This document shows positions 37,090-45,442 of a stretch of 64,000 nt of DNA, piece by piece; positions within the stretch are counted from its first letter, which is position 1; each line of letters starts with the position of its first letter. The position numbers were made by a program, and so were the translations under genes. Under the pieces are notes generated by a model. That model was not told where the DNA came from and did no database searches. It saw nothing but the letters and a program-made list of their open reading frames with translations. Origin of the DNA: Megasphaera vaginalis (ex Bordigoni et al. 2020) (lineage in GTDB: Bacteria; Bacillota; Negativicutes; Veillonellales; Megasphaeraceae); assembly GCF_900240295.1 (NCBI RefSeq), contig NZ_OEQB01000006.1, positions 1 through 64,000 on the forward strand. Reading direction: 5' to 3'.

Positions 37090-38385
37090 ATGAAGACATA
37101 TGCTTTGCCTTGCGGTAAAGAGACAGAAACGGTTTCATTAGATGAAACACATGTTCTCTATGACCTGCACGGCCGTAAGACGGCGGCCGTGACAGATGAA
37201 ACGGCCGCTATCCGGCAGGCGTTGCGAGCGCCTGTCGGCAGTGCGCCGCTGCGTGAATTGGTGCGTCCAGGAGAGACAGTCGCCATCGTCGTCAGTGATA
37301 TTACCCGCTTGGTTCATACGGCGCAGATGCTGCCGGTCATTGTAGACGAATTAAACGCTGCCGGCGTAGCTGACCGCGATATTACCGTTGTCATTGCGCA
37401 AGGGACGCACAGGGCGCATACACCTGAAGAGGATGTGATCGTTTGCGGCGAAGAAATGGTCCGCCGGCTGCGTATTGTGCAGCATGACTGTTTCCATAAA
37501 GAAAACCAGTCCTACGTCGGCAAGACGAGTTGCGGCAATGACGTGTACTTCGACCGCGCCGTCGTCGCTGCCGACAAGGTTATTTTGACCGGCGCCGTGT
37601 CTTTCCATCCTATGGCCGGTTTCGGCGGCGGCCGCAAAGCCTTGTTGCCGGGGGTGGCCGGCTATGATACGATCATGTATAACCATTCGCTGGCCTTGAC
37701 GGAAACTGTCGGCGGCGGCTGCAATCCGGCCTGCGAGACGAGTCTGTTGACCTGCAATCCGCTTCATCAGGATATGTATGAAGCGGCAGCTCTTCTGGAA
37801 CCGACATTTCTGGTCAATACCGTGTTCACTGCAGACGGCGACCTTTACGAAGTGGTTGGCGGTCATTGGCATGAAGCCTGGAAAAAAGGCTGCGACGATT
37901 TGTTGGCTATTTCCAGCGTGCCGATTACGCAGCAGGCGGATATCATCATCGGCTCCGCCGGCGGCTATCCGAAAGACATGAACCTCTATCAGAGCATGAA
38001 AGCGCATATGAATGCTGTTTTTGCGGCAAAACCGGGCGGAATTATGATCTTTACGCTCGACTGTCCCGATATTAAAGAACCGGCTATTTTTACCGATTGG
38101 TTTTTCCGCAGCGATATGGATGCTTTTGAGCGGGATTTGCGTGCCGACTTCACGATTCCCGCCTTTGTCGCTTTCAAGAGCCGCGGTATTATCAATTCGA
38201 TGAAGCGTGTATACGTCGTCACGCGACCTGAAAACCATGACATTATCCGGCAGAGCGGGCAGATTCCGGCGCATTCATTGCAGGAAGCCTGGGAAGATGC
38301 CGTCAAAGAGATCGGCAAAACCGATTATACTGTGACGATTATGGGTCATGCCGCGGCTACTTTCCCGGTTTTGACCGAAACCTGA
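37090..38385 (+). CDS. larA: LarA-type nickel-pincer enzyme (lactate racemase family)
   Basis: A 431-residue DUF2088/LarA protein. The residues that hold the nickel-pincer nucleotide in Lactobacillus plantarum LarA (H108, H174, K184, H200) appear here as H107 (GTHRAHT), H173 and K183 (SFHPMAGFGGGRKALLPG) and H199 (IMYNHS), all shifted by one. LarA racemises L- and D-lactate; family members also act on other 2-hydroxyacids. LarB, LarC and LarE, which build the cofactor, are not in the window. The adjacent D-lactate-type dehydrogenase supports lactate use. Confidence 0.88.
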   Translation: MKTYALPCGKETETVSLDETHVLYDLHGRKTAAVTDETAAIRQALRAPVGSAPLRELVRPGETVAIVVSDITRLVHTAQMLPVIVDELNAAGVADRDITVVIAQGTHRAHTPEEDVIVCGEEMVRRLRIVQHDCFHKENQSYVGKTSCGNDVYFDRAVVAADKVILTGAVSFHPMAGFGGGRKALLPGVAGYDTIMYNHSLALTETVGGGCNPACETSLLTCNPLHQDMYEAAALLEPTFLVNTVFTADGDLYEVVGGHWHEAWKKGCDDLLAISSVPITQQADIIIGSAGGYPKDMNLYQSMKAHMNAVFAAKPGGIMIFTLDCPDIKEPAIFTDWFFRSDMDAFERDLRADFTIPAFVAFKSRGIINSMKRVYVVTRPENHDIIRQSGQIPAHSLQEAWEDAVKEIGKTDYTVTIMGHAAATFPVLTET

Positions 38386-38402
38386 GCAGGCAATACGAAA
38401 AA

Positions 38403-38440
38403 AAGCAAGCTGATTCTTGACGGGCAGTTTGCTTTTTTTT
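38403..38440 (+). terminator. Terminator after larA
   Basis: Stem AAGCAAGCTG with CAGTTTGCTT (one G-U pair) is followed by a run of eight T. Confidence 0.85.
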
Positions 38441-38477
38441 CGATTTCTAAGAAATACATAAAAAAGTAAAAATAGAC

Positions 38478-38506
38478 AAGACAAAACCGCAAACGTGTAC
38501 TATAAT
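38478..38506 (+). promoter_or_regulatory. Promoter of the FAD-linked dehydrogenase gene
   Basis: AAGACA (38478-38483) and a perfect TATAAT (38501-38506) are 17 bases apart. Just downstream, CGATATTCCC and GGGAATTATCG (38513-38544) form an imperfect inverted repeat that could be an operator or leader hairpin. Confidence 0.6.
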
Positions 38507-38585
38507 AAATGACGATATTCCCGTTGCGAAGAAGGGAATTATCGTTGCAAGTCTTGTTGTCTTACTCGTAAGGAGATGGAGAGCG

Positions 38586-39986
38586 ATGAAACAATATCAG
38601 CCCGTAACAGAAGAGGTTATTCAGGCTTTGCGCCGTATTGTCGGTGAAAAATATGTCAAAACGGACGCCGCCGTGTTGGATGTATACAAATCGGATGAGA
38701 GTTTGGCGCCGTCTTTCTGGCGGACGCCGGAAGTCGTCGTGTTGCCTGCCAATACGCAGGAAGTCGCCGCCGTCATGAAAGTAGCCAATGCCTTTGCTGT
38801 TCCCGTGACGCCGCGCAGTGCCGGTACGAGTGTCAGCTGCGGCGCCGTTCCGGCATACGGGGGAATCGTTCTTCTCATGGAGCGGATGAATCGGATTCTT
38901 GAAGTCAATGAAGAAGGGATGTACATGGTTGTCGAGGCCGGTGTACGGACGATTGACATCCAGAATTTGGCCCGCTCCAAGCAGCTCATGTACGCCGGCG
39001 ATCCCTGCAGCTCCGACAGTTGTCTGATCGGCGGTAACTTGGCCACGAATGCCGGCGGCAATAAGGCGGTTCGTTACGGGACGACGCGGCATCAGGTGTA
39101 TGCCATCGAAGTGGTGTTACCGAACGGTAAAATTGCCAATTTGGGAGCGCCGCTGAAGAAGTGTTCCACCGGTTTTTGTCTCGATCAGCTGATTATCGGC
39201 TCGGAAGGAACGCTGGGAATCATTACGAAAGCGACGCTGAAACTTGTGCCGCTCAGTCCGTATAAGTTGGATGTTCTCGCCGTGTTTACCGATCTTGCCA
39301 AGGCGACGGCGCTGGTGCCGCAGCTTGTCAAGGCGGGATTGAATCCTACATCCGTCGAATTTATGGACAATAATTTTGTCCGCAGTGCCAGCGATTACAG
39401 TGAATTGCGGCTGCCGCACTACGAAGACGGTTTTTACGATATCATTTCAATTGAAACCTTCAATGAGACGGAATTGGATGAAAAAATGGAAAAGCTGGCG
39501 GCTATTTGTGAACAATGCGGCGCTACCGATATCGTTGAAGCTGATGACCGCGTCTGGAAGGTTCGTCGGAATTGTCTGGAAAGTACGCGCGTATTTTCCA
39601 AAGTTGCGACTTCGGAAGACCTGGTTGTCCCTGTTACAAAGATTGCCGATTGCATACAACATTTGGTGGAAGAGAGCAAAAACTATGATTTCCGCGTTTT
39701 TTGTCTGGCCCATGCCGGAGACGGCAATCTGCATTTTCAGATTTTGCAATGCGATTTGAGCGATGACGAGTGGAAAAGGCAAGTTGAAGCTTTCCGTGCC
39801 GTTGCGTATCCGTATGTTTATCAATTGGGAGGACGCCTTTCGGGCGAGCACGGTATCGGTCTGAAACGGCTGGAATATATGGAACGGTATACGGATCCGG
39901 TAGAATTGGACGTGATGAGAACGATCAAAACGGCGCTGGATCCGCAGTGGATTTTGAATCCCGGCAAAGTTATGGGACCGCAATAG
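38586..39986 (+). CDS. FAD-linked 2-hydroxyacid dehydrogenase, GlcD / D-lactate dehydrogenase type
   Basis: A 466-residue flavoprotein of the vanillyl-alcohol-oxidase fold. The N-terminal FAD domain shows VTPRSAGTSVSCGAVP and GGNLATNAGGNKAVRYGTTR; the C-terminal cap ends in GEHGIGLKRLEYM and the metal/substrate histidines (AHAGDGNLHF). Such enzymes oxidise D-lactate or glycolate and, in related anaerobes, pass electrons to EtfAB. No GlcF or Etf gene is adjacent. Placement after LarA suggests use of D-lactate produced by racemisation. Confidence 0.9.
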   Translation: MKQYQPVTEEVIQALRRIVGEKYVKTDAAVLDVYKSDESLAPSFWRTPEVVVLPANTQEVAAVMKVANAFAVPVTPRSAGTSVSCGAVPAYGGIVLLMERMNRILEVNEEGMYMVVEAGVRTIDIQNLARSKQLMYAGDPCSSDSCLIGGNLATNAGGNKAVRYGTTRHQVYAIEVVLPNGKIANLGAPLKKCSTGFCLDQLIIGSEGTLGIITKATLKLVPLSPYKLDVLAVFTDLAKATALVPQLVKAGLNPTSVEFMDNNFVRSASDYSELRLPHYEDGFYDIISIETFNETELDEKMEKLAAICEQCGATDIVEADDRVWKVRRNCLESTRVFSKVATSEDLVVPVTKIADCIQHLVEESKNYDFRVFCLAHAGDGNLHFQILQCDLSDDEWKRQVEAFRAVAYPYVYQLGGRLSGEHGIGLKRLEYMERYTDPVELDVMRTIKTALDPQWILNPGKVMGPQ

Positions 39987-40304
39987 GGCATCAGAAAAGA
40001 GTGATTCTGTGCGAATCACTCTTCTTTTTTTGATTTTCAGGAAAGTATTGACCGCTCGTTGACTGAAAACCGGTCAAATGCGTCAACGTATGGCATGCGG
40101 CTAGTCTTTTATTCAAGTTTGATATCGGCTAATATGTACGTATCGAATCGAGATAGATGAACACCGTTTCCGATAATTGCGCTCGAGGCGTATCGTCTGT
40201 AGTATTTTACGAGACTTTGTGAAAAAAATCATTTTCTTTATCAGGCGAAATATTGTTCGGAGCGAAGTTTACTAATCTCAAAATAAAAAAAGGAGAGTAA
40301 GCAT
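39987..40304. other. Intergenic region before the GntP permease
   Basis: This 318-base gap holds the dehydrogenase terminator at its start. It then contains two interleaved inverted repeats built from TTGAC: TTGACCG (40048-40054) with CGGTCAA (40071-40077), and GTTGAC (40058-40063) with GTCAAC (40082-40087). I see no clear sigma-A promoter and no small gene in the rest. Confidence 0.6.
39998..40031 (+). terminator. Terminator after the FAD-linked dehydrogenase
   Basis: A perfect 10-bp stem AGAGTGATTC / GAATCACTCT with a five-base loop is followed by a T-rich tail. Confidence 0.9.
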
Positions 40305-41702
40305 ATGGAGATTATTGCAATTGTTCTTAGTTTGTTTTTATTGGTAACCTTTGCCTACCGCGGTTTTTCCGTCATCCTCTTTGCCCCGGTATTTGCACTG
40401 TTTGCTGCCGGTGTTTCCAATTTGCCGATTTTGCCCGGTTACACCGAATTGTTTATGGCTAAAGCCGTAACCTATATCAAATCGTTTTTCCCGGTCTTTC
40501 TGTTAGGCGCCGTATTTGGTAAGGTAATGGAAGAGACGGGGATGGCTCGCAGCATTGCCACCAAAACGATTCAGGTTATCGGTCGTGACAAAGCCGTATT
40601 TGCCGTTGTTTTTGCCTGTATGATTCTTTGCTACGGCGGCATTTCCATGTTCGTCTGTGCCTTTGCCGTTTATCCTTTCGCCGCGGCGTTGTTCAAGGAA
40701 GCGGATATTCCTAAACGGCTGATTCCGGCCTGCTTTATTGCCGGCGTCTTTACGGCAACGATGGACTGCTATCCCGGCTCGCCGCAGATTCAAAATATTA
40801 TTCCGACGATTTACTTGGGAACGACGACGTTCTCGGCGCCTATTCTCGGTATTATCTGCGGTACGCTGCTTGTCGCTTCAAGCCTGGCGTATATTGAATG
40901 GCGCCGTAAGGCCGCTGAGAAGGCCGGCGAAGGGTATGGCGTGCATACGCTTAATGAAACGGTAATCGATCCGGAGACTTCTTTGCCTCCCTTCGCGTTA
41001 TCCATTATTCCGCCGATCGTTGTTTTGGCCTTGAACTTCTATTTCTCCATGGTTTTTGCGTGGGATGAAAGCTTGTTGGCTCCTTTCCGGGCCATGAATC
41101 TGCCTTTGCTGGCCAAGAGCACGCACAACGTCGTTGCGATCTGGGCCCTCGTTATCGGTCTTTTGGTCGCCATTATTGTGGCCTGCGTTACGGGACGTAA
41201 GTTCATGTCCAAGAACACGAGCGTTAAAGCCGCTCTTAATGCCGGCGCGCTGGGTTCGCTGCTGGCGATTATGAATACGGCATCAGAAGTCGGTTACGGA
41301 AATGTCATTTCCTCTTTGCCGGGCTTCATTCATGTTGCTGATGCGCTTCTCGGTGTCGGCGCCAGTATGCCTCTTTTCAACGCCGCGTTGATGGTCAATA
41401 TTCTTGCCGGTATTACCGGTTCCGCATCGGGCGGTTTGAGTATTGCTCTTGATCTGTTCGGCCAGCATTTTCTGGAAACGACGGCGGCACAGGGGATTCC
41501 GGCGGAAGTACTTCATCGTATCGTCGCCATGGCTTCCGGCGGTATGGACAGTTTGCCTCATAACGGCGCCGTCATTACGACGTTGGCCATTTGTGGCTTG
41601 ACACATCGCGAGTCCTATAAGGATATGTTTGCAATTACGGTTTTAAAAGTAATCTTCGCATTTTTTGCAGTTTTCCTCTATATGGCAACCGGTATTGCCT
41701 GA
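40305..41702 (+). CDS. GntP-family permease
   Basis: A 465-residue transporter with about twelve membrane helices, of the GntP/gluconate:H+ symporter type (FKEADIPKRLIPACFIAGVFTATMDCYPGSPQIQN; SGGMDSLPHNGAVITTLAICG). Family members carry gluconate, 3-hydroxybutyrate and other hydroxycarboxylates. Its position after LarA and the dehydrogenase suggests uptake of lactate or a related 2-hydroxyacid, which is an inference. The ribosome-binding site is AAAGGAGAG. It ends at a perfect 19-bp hairpin. Confidence 0.88.
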   Translation: MEIIAIVLSLFLLVTFAYRGFSVILFAPVFALFAAGVSNLPILPGYTELFMAKAVTYIKSFFPVFLLGAVFGKVMEETGMARSIATKTIQVIGRDKAVFAVVFACMILCYGGISMFVCAFAVYPFAAALFKEADIPKRLIPACFIAGVFTATMDCYPGSPQIQNIIPTIYLGTTTFSAPILGIICGTLLVASSLAYIEWRRKAAEKAGEGYGVHTLNETVIDPETSLPPFALSIIPPIVVLALNFYFSMVFAWDESLLAPFRAMNLPLLAKSTHNVVAIWALVIGLLVAIIVACVTGRKFMSKNTSVKAALNAGALGSLLAIMNTASEVGYGNVISSLPGFIHVADALLGVGASMPLFNAALMVNILAGITGSASGGLSIALDLFGQHFLETTAAQGIPAEVLHRIVAMASGGMDSLPHNGAVITTLAICGLTHRESYKDMFAITVLKVIFAFFAVFLYMATGIA

Positions 41703-41708
41703 GTAATA

Positions 41709-41753
41709 TACAAAGAACCCGGAATCCGCTCGGATTCCGGGTTCTTTGTATTG
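41709..41753 (+). terminator. Terminator after the GntP permease
   Basis: A perfect 19-bp inverted repeat (41709-41727 with 41732-41750) with a GCTC loop is followed by TTGTT. Confidence 0.85.
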
Positions 41754-41791
41754 TTAGAAAGAAAAACGAAAAAAAGAACGTGAAAAATATC

Positions 41792-42256
41792 TCATATATC
41801 GTTTAACGTTTTTTTCATAAAGATAACACCTTCCAGCGGATTATCATAATATGGAGACATTTCGCTGAACCCTAAGGCGCGATATAAATGAATTGCCGCC
41901 GGCATGGTGTGTAAAGTGTCCAATACCATTTCCGAATAGCCGTCCCCTTGAGCGAGGTGAATGATTTCGACTGCCAATTTTTTTCCGATCTGCTCTTTGC
42001 GATATGCCGGTTTGACGTAAAGGCGCTTCATTTCGCAGCGATGCGTGCTGTGTCCCGTATAAGACACGGTGCCGAGCGGTGCGCCGGTGTCGTCGATTGC
42101 CAGGAGCATGCGCCCTTTAGGCGGCAGATATTTTGCCAGCGTCCGCAGTTCCTCTGCAAGGTCTTGAAAGGTCAGATCCAGATGCAATCCTTCCGTGTAC
42201 TCCATAATCAGTTCCTTTACGTCCTGCTGTCGGGATGAGCCGTCAATAATTTTCAT
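41792..42256 (-). CDS. GNAT-family N-acetyltransferase
   Basis: A 154-residue acetyltransferase. The acetyl-CoA motif is MKRLYVKPAYRKEQIGKKLAVEIIHLA (Q/RxxGxG/A variant QIGKK) and the C-terminal YRALGFSEMSPYY is typical of the family. The substrate is unknown. Three successive ATGs follow GGAGG; the third (42256, spacing eight) is the most likely start. The gene begins right after the tmRNA terminator. Confidence 0.85.
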   Translation of the reverse strand: MKIIDGSSRQQDVKELIMEYTEGLHLDLTFQDLAEELRTLAKYLPPKGRMLLAIDDTGAPLGTVSYTGHSTHRCEMKRLYVKPAYRKEQIGKKLAVEIIHLAQGDGYSEMVLDTLHTMPAAIHLYRALGFSEMSPYYDNPLEGVIFMKKTLNDI

Positions 42257-42274
42257 CATCATTGCCTCCTTTGT

Positions 42275-42318
42275 AAAAAAAAACAAGGCATGTGACGGAA
42301 TGTCGATGCCTTGTTTTT
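42275..42318 (-). terminator. Terminator of tmRNA
   Basis: On the minus strand AACAAGGCAT and ATGCCTTGTT pair (42315-42306 with 42291-42282) and are followed by nine T. The T run lies just before the ribosome-binding site of the GNAT gene. Confidence 0.88.
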
Positions 42319-42346
42319 CTTATACGGTCTGACCGTATCGTGTTTA

Positions 42347-42694
42347 TGGTGGAGATGAGGAGAGTCGAACTCCTGTCCGTACATGCCGCCCCACGAATTT
42401 CTCCGAGCGCAGACCTTGTTTGGTATGTCTGACAGCGGTCGTACAAGGACAAACTGGACTGTCATAGCCTGTGAATTTCCCGAATCGGCAGCCAGGCGAT
42501 GCCGATTGGTATCCCGCTAAGTGACGTCAGCTAACTGCCCGCAGGATCAGCGGCTAGTGACGTAGTTGCCCTTAGGCAGCTAATGCAAAGTTTTCTTTTG
42601 CGTTTAATTTAAACGGTTCACCGATTTTCGGGCAGATGAAACCCCGGCTCGCTATTCGTGATACAACCATATACGTCGAAACCTTTACATCCCC
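42347..42694 (-). ncRNA. ssrA: tmRNA
   Basis: The 348-base minus-strand RNA begins GGGGATGTAAAGGTTTCGAC and ends GGAGTTCGACTCTCCTCATCTCCACCA-like, so the tRNA-Ala-type acceptor stem GGGGATG / CATCTCC and encoded CCA are present. The tag reading frame (42604-42572) encodes NAKENFALAA followed by TAA. tmRNA rescues stalled ribosomes and tags the incomplete protein for proteolysis. A perfect palindrome (42322-42338) lies just after the 3' end and may assist processing. Confidence 0.96.
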
Positions 42695-42723
42695 ATGAAA
42701 AAGGGATACATCGGTACAAAATC

Positions 42724-42753
42724 AGTATAGCATAACGGACGGTGCAGCTGCAA
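42724..42753 (-). promoter_or_regulatory. Promoter of tmRNA
   Basis: On the minus strand TTGCAG (42753-42748) and TATACT (42729-42724) are 18 bases apart, about 30 bases before the mature 5' end. The -35 lies exactly in the loop of a 15-bp perfect inverted repeat (42733-42747 with 42756-42770), which itself may end the upstream small gene. Confidence 0.65.
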
Positions 42754-42776
42754 TACTGCACCGTCCGTTATTGTAT

Positions 42777-42938
42777 TTATTTTGCAGATTCGCTTTGTTT
42801 GCCCTGTTTCAAGTCACGTAATTTTCCCTGCTCTTCAGGCGGTAAGGCAAGACCGCAGCAGCCGCCTGATGTGGAATTTACAAAACCGCTGCATACCTTC
42901 TTCAAGGCGTTGTGAACTTCTTTGGCTTTATCCAGCAT
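42777..42938 (-). CDS. Small Cys-containing hypothetical protein, 53 residues
   Basis: I do not recognise this protein. It reads MLDKAKEVHNALKKVCSGFV, then a SGGCCG turn near residues 24-29, and ends in a charged tail (LPPEEQGKLRDLKQGKQSESAK). The single and paired cysteines could bind metal or form disulfides. Support: ATG 42938 is preceded by AGGGGG, codon use is normal, and a hairpin follows the stop. It lies between the HAD phosphatase gene and tmRNA. Confidence 0.65.
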   Translation of the reverse strand: MLDKAKEVHNALKKVCSGFVNSTSGGCCGLALPPEEQGKLRDLKQGKQSESAK

Positions 42939-43027
42939 AATGTTACCCCCCTCTTTCTTCTTGCAGAGAGCATAACCGACTCTCTGACTATAGTATACGG
43001 GAAATCAGGAAAGAAAGATAATTCTTT

Positions 43028-43852
43028 TTACGTATGATTAAGTACAAAACGGGTAATTGCTTCCGCGACGGCTCCTTCGTTATTGGTTGCCGCCGTCACG
43101 ACGTCACAGTCTTCGCGGATTGCTTCATGGAGGTTGGCGACACCGACGCCCAATCCGGCGGCGCGGAGCATGGCGGCGTCATTGATATTATCGCCGATGG
43201 CCAGCGTTTCCGCATACGGAACATGGAGAAGATCAGCCAGTTTATAGAGCGCGGCGGCTTTGGTAACGCCTTCATTGGCGAACTCCAGATAACGGTTACT
43301 GGAAAAGCTGACACAGACGGAACGCAGAAGGGGTTGCAGTTCTTTTTGCAGGTTTTGCAAGTAAGTCATGTCGGGATGCATGTAAATCAATTTTACAATA
43401 TCCTGTCCGGCCAGAAAATCCAGGCTTCTTTCCGTTGTTTCCGTAAAGGCCATGCGGCCGTTTAAAAAGTGGATTTCAGCGGCACTGGGCCGATAGATAT
43501 AGACAGTATCCGCCGTATACGCATGCAGGCAAAGACCGTATGCTATCCCTTTTTCATAGAGAGCCGCCGCCGTTGTAAACGGCAGAGGATTCCAATATAG
43601 ACGCCTGTTGCTTTTGTTTTCCGTAATGCAGCCGCCGTTGAACGAAATGACATATTCTTTTTCCTGCTGCCAAAGTCCCGTGCTTTTCAGGACGCCTTCT
43701 AACGATGCATAGCCCCGTCCTGTGGCCGGAACGAATTTGACGCCGGCACGGCGGGCTGCGGCAATGGCTTCGATGTTGCGCCGGCAAATGGTGGCGTCGC
43801 TGGACAACAAGGTTTCATCCATGTCGCAAGCGATAATTTGATAAGCGGTCAT
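43028..43852 (-). CDS. Cof-type HAD-IIB phosphatase
   Basis: A 274-residue haloacid-dehalogenase phosphatase. Motif I is DMDETLL (nucleophile and acid Asp at residues 10 and 12), motif II lies in VPATGR, motif III Lys is in GVTKAAAL, and motif IV is IGDNINDAAML. The large C2B cap is characteristic of sugar-phosphate phosphatases such as Cof/YbiV. The substrate is unknown. The ribosome-binding site is AAGGAG. Confidence 0.92.
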   Translation of the reverse strand: MTAYQIIACDMDETLLSSDATICRRNIEAIAAARRAGVKFVPATGRGYASLEGVLKSTGLWQQEKEYVISFNGGCITENKSNRRLYWNPLPFTTAAALYEKGIAYGLCLHAYTADTVYIYRPSAAEIHFLNGRMAFTETTERSLDFLAGQDIVKLIYMHPDMTYLQNLQKELQPLLRSVCVSFSSNRYLEFANEGVTKAAALYKLADLLHVPYAETLAIGDNINDAAMLRAAGLGVGVANLHEAIREDCDVVTAATNNEGAVAEAITRFVLNHT

Positions 43853-44000
43853 GATTTGCTCCTTTTTGGTTAGTTATTGTTAAGTCTAGCATGAAACGAT
43901 ACGGCCGTAAAGAAAGTCGTCGCTAACTCCATATGGATTTACAGGGGCCCTTTGGCGTATAATGAAAAGCAGAAGGTTATGCGGAGAGAGGGAACAACAT

Positions 44001-44990
44001 ATGAAACGAATAGTCGATGATGCGAGGTTGATCTTTAAGTGCTGCACCCTGTATTATGAAGATCGCCTGGGGCAGCAGGAAATTTGTCGCTTACTGGGCG
44101 TCTCCCGGCCTACGGTATCGCGGATGCTGAAGCTTGGCCGAGAGCGGGGAATCGTCAAGATCGAAGTTATCAACCCCGCTGCTGTGGAATACGGTGATCT
44201 TGAGCGACAGTTGGAGAAAACATTCTGCCTGCAAGAAGCCATTGTCGTCGGCAACAGCCGTCTGGAAGCGGCCGGCGATCATATCAGCCGCGCCGTAGGA
44301 AGCGCTGTTCTCACCTATTTGAATCGCATTTTGGAAGACGGGCAGTACATCGGTGTGACGATGGGGAGGTCGCTGCAGAATGTCGTAACGTCGCCGTATA
44401 ACGGCGGCAATCCCATTCATTGTACCTTTGTGCCGATCATCGGCGGCGTCGGCGAAAACCAGCTGGAAATGCATTCCAATTATCTGGTCACTAAATTCGC
44501 CGAATTGTACGGTGCTTCGTGTTTACAGTTTTTTTCGCCGGCCCTCTTTTCCGACAAAACGGTTCTGGAAGGATTTAAACGGGAACAATCGATACGCAGC
44601 ATCTTTGCCGTTTTTGATCGTCTGGATGTTGTCCTCGTCGGGATCGGTGTGCCGAGCAGCACCTATTCCACCGTCTTTTACATGGACTATGTCGCGCAGG
44701 ATATGTTGGAAGCGTTTTCGGCGCAAGGTGCCGTCGGTGATATTTGCTTGCAGTACTATGACGCTGTCGGCGGCACGGCGGCTTTTCGGCCGTATAATGA
44801 ACGGGTGGCGGGAATGGAACTGGCGGCGTTGAAAAAAGTGCCGCGCCGCATCGGGATCGTGGCCGGCACGCAGAAAGCCGGCGCCGTTCTCGGGGCTGTT
44901 CGCGGCGGGTATGTTAACACGTTGATTACCGACGCGGCTTGCGCTGAAGCGATTTTACAGGCGGCGGCGAACTGTCGTCGCGAAGCATGA
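44001..44990 (+). CDS. SorC/DeoR-type sugar-binding transcriptional regulator
   Basis: A 329-residue regulator with an N-terminal helix-turn-helix (residues ~20-55; GQQEICRLLGVSRPTVSRML) and a C-terminal sugar-phosphate-binding domain of the SorC family (VGVTMGRSLQ-like ITMGRSLQNVV, FVPIIGGVGENQLEMHSN). SorC proteins respond to phosphorylated sugars or polyols. It is the first gene of the polyol PTS cluster and overlaps nothing, with ATG 44001 chosen over an upstream start. The PTS IIA gene begins 17 bases after it, so it probably autoregulates the set. Confidence 0.9.
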   Translation: MKRIVDDARLIFKCCTLYYEDRLGQQEICRLLGVSRPTVSRMLKLGRERGIVKIEVINPAAVEYGDLERQLEKTFCLQEAIVVGNSRLEAAGDHISRAVGSAVLTYLNRILEDGQYIGVTMGRSLQNVVTSPYNGGNPIHCTFVPIIGGVGENQLEMHSNYLVTKFAELYGASCLQFFSPALFSDKTVLEGFKREQSIRSIFAVFDRLDVVLVGIGVPSSTYSTVFYMDYVAQDMLEAFSAQGAVGDICLQYYDAVGGTAAFRPYNERVAGMELAALKKVPRRIGIVAGTQKAGAVLGAVRGGYVNTLITDAACAEAILQAAANCRREA

Positions 44991-45007
44991 CAAGAAAGGA
45001 TTTTTAT

Positions 45008-45379
45008 ATGAAATATTATACTGAAATCACGACTATCGGCACGGAAGCCTGGGATCTCTTCACCGATCAGGACACGCGTTCGCTGATTCTTTTCGGCGCT
45101 TCGGCTCCGACTGAATTGGCGGAGATCTCCGTTTTGCACCGGCCGGCCGGACTTTTCGCTCCCATTGCTGTCGGCGATACGGCCGTTATCGGTGATAAAG
45201 CCTTCTCCGTTACGGCCGTCGGCAGTGAGGCCATGCATACGCTGCAGGAGTTGGGGCATTGTACGCTCTGCTTTAAAGGCGGCAAGGTGCCGGAGCGGCC
45301 GGGCTGTATTATGTTGGAAGGCGATGAACGATTGCTCCGAGCCGATTTGGCGGCGGGAAAAACGATCGAATTTTATTGA
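45008..45379 (+). CDS. PTS glucitol/sorbitol-type IIA component
   Basis: A 123-residue IIA of the Gut family (SrlB type). Family sequence is visible in ILFGASAPTELAEISVLH, whose His is the likely phosphorylation site, and in VGSEAMHTLQELGHCTLCF. It takes phosphate from HPr and passes it to IIB. The partner IIC and IIB genes lie 5.5 kb downstream at 50921-52436, with metabolic genes in between. The ribosome-binding site is AGAAAGGA. Confidence 0.9.
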   Translation: MKYYTEITTIGTEAWDLFTDQDTRSLILFGASAPTELAEISVLHRPAGLFAPIAVGDTAVIGDKAFSVTAVGSEAMHTLQELGHCTLCFKGGKVPERPGCIMLEGDERLLRADLAAGKTIEFY

Positions 45380-45442
45380 CCTGTCGCCGCTTGGCGATTT
45401 ACGGAGAAGATTTGCAGAATCGGGAAGGAGAACGTATTTATT

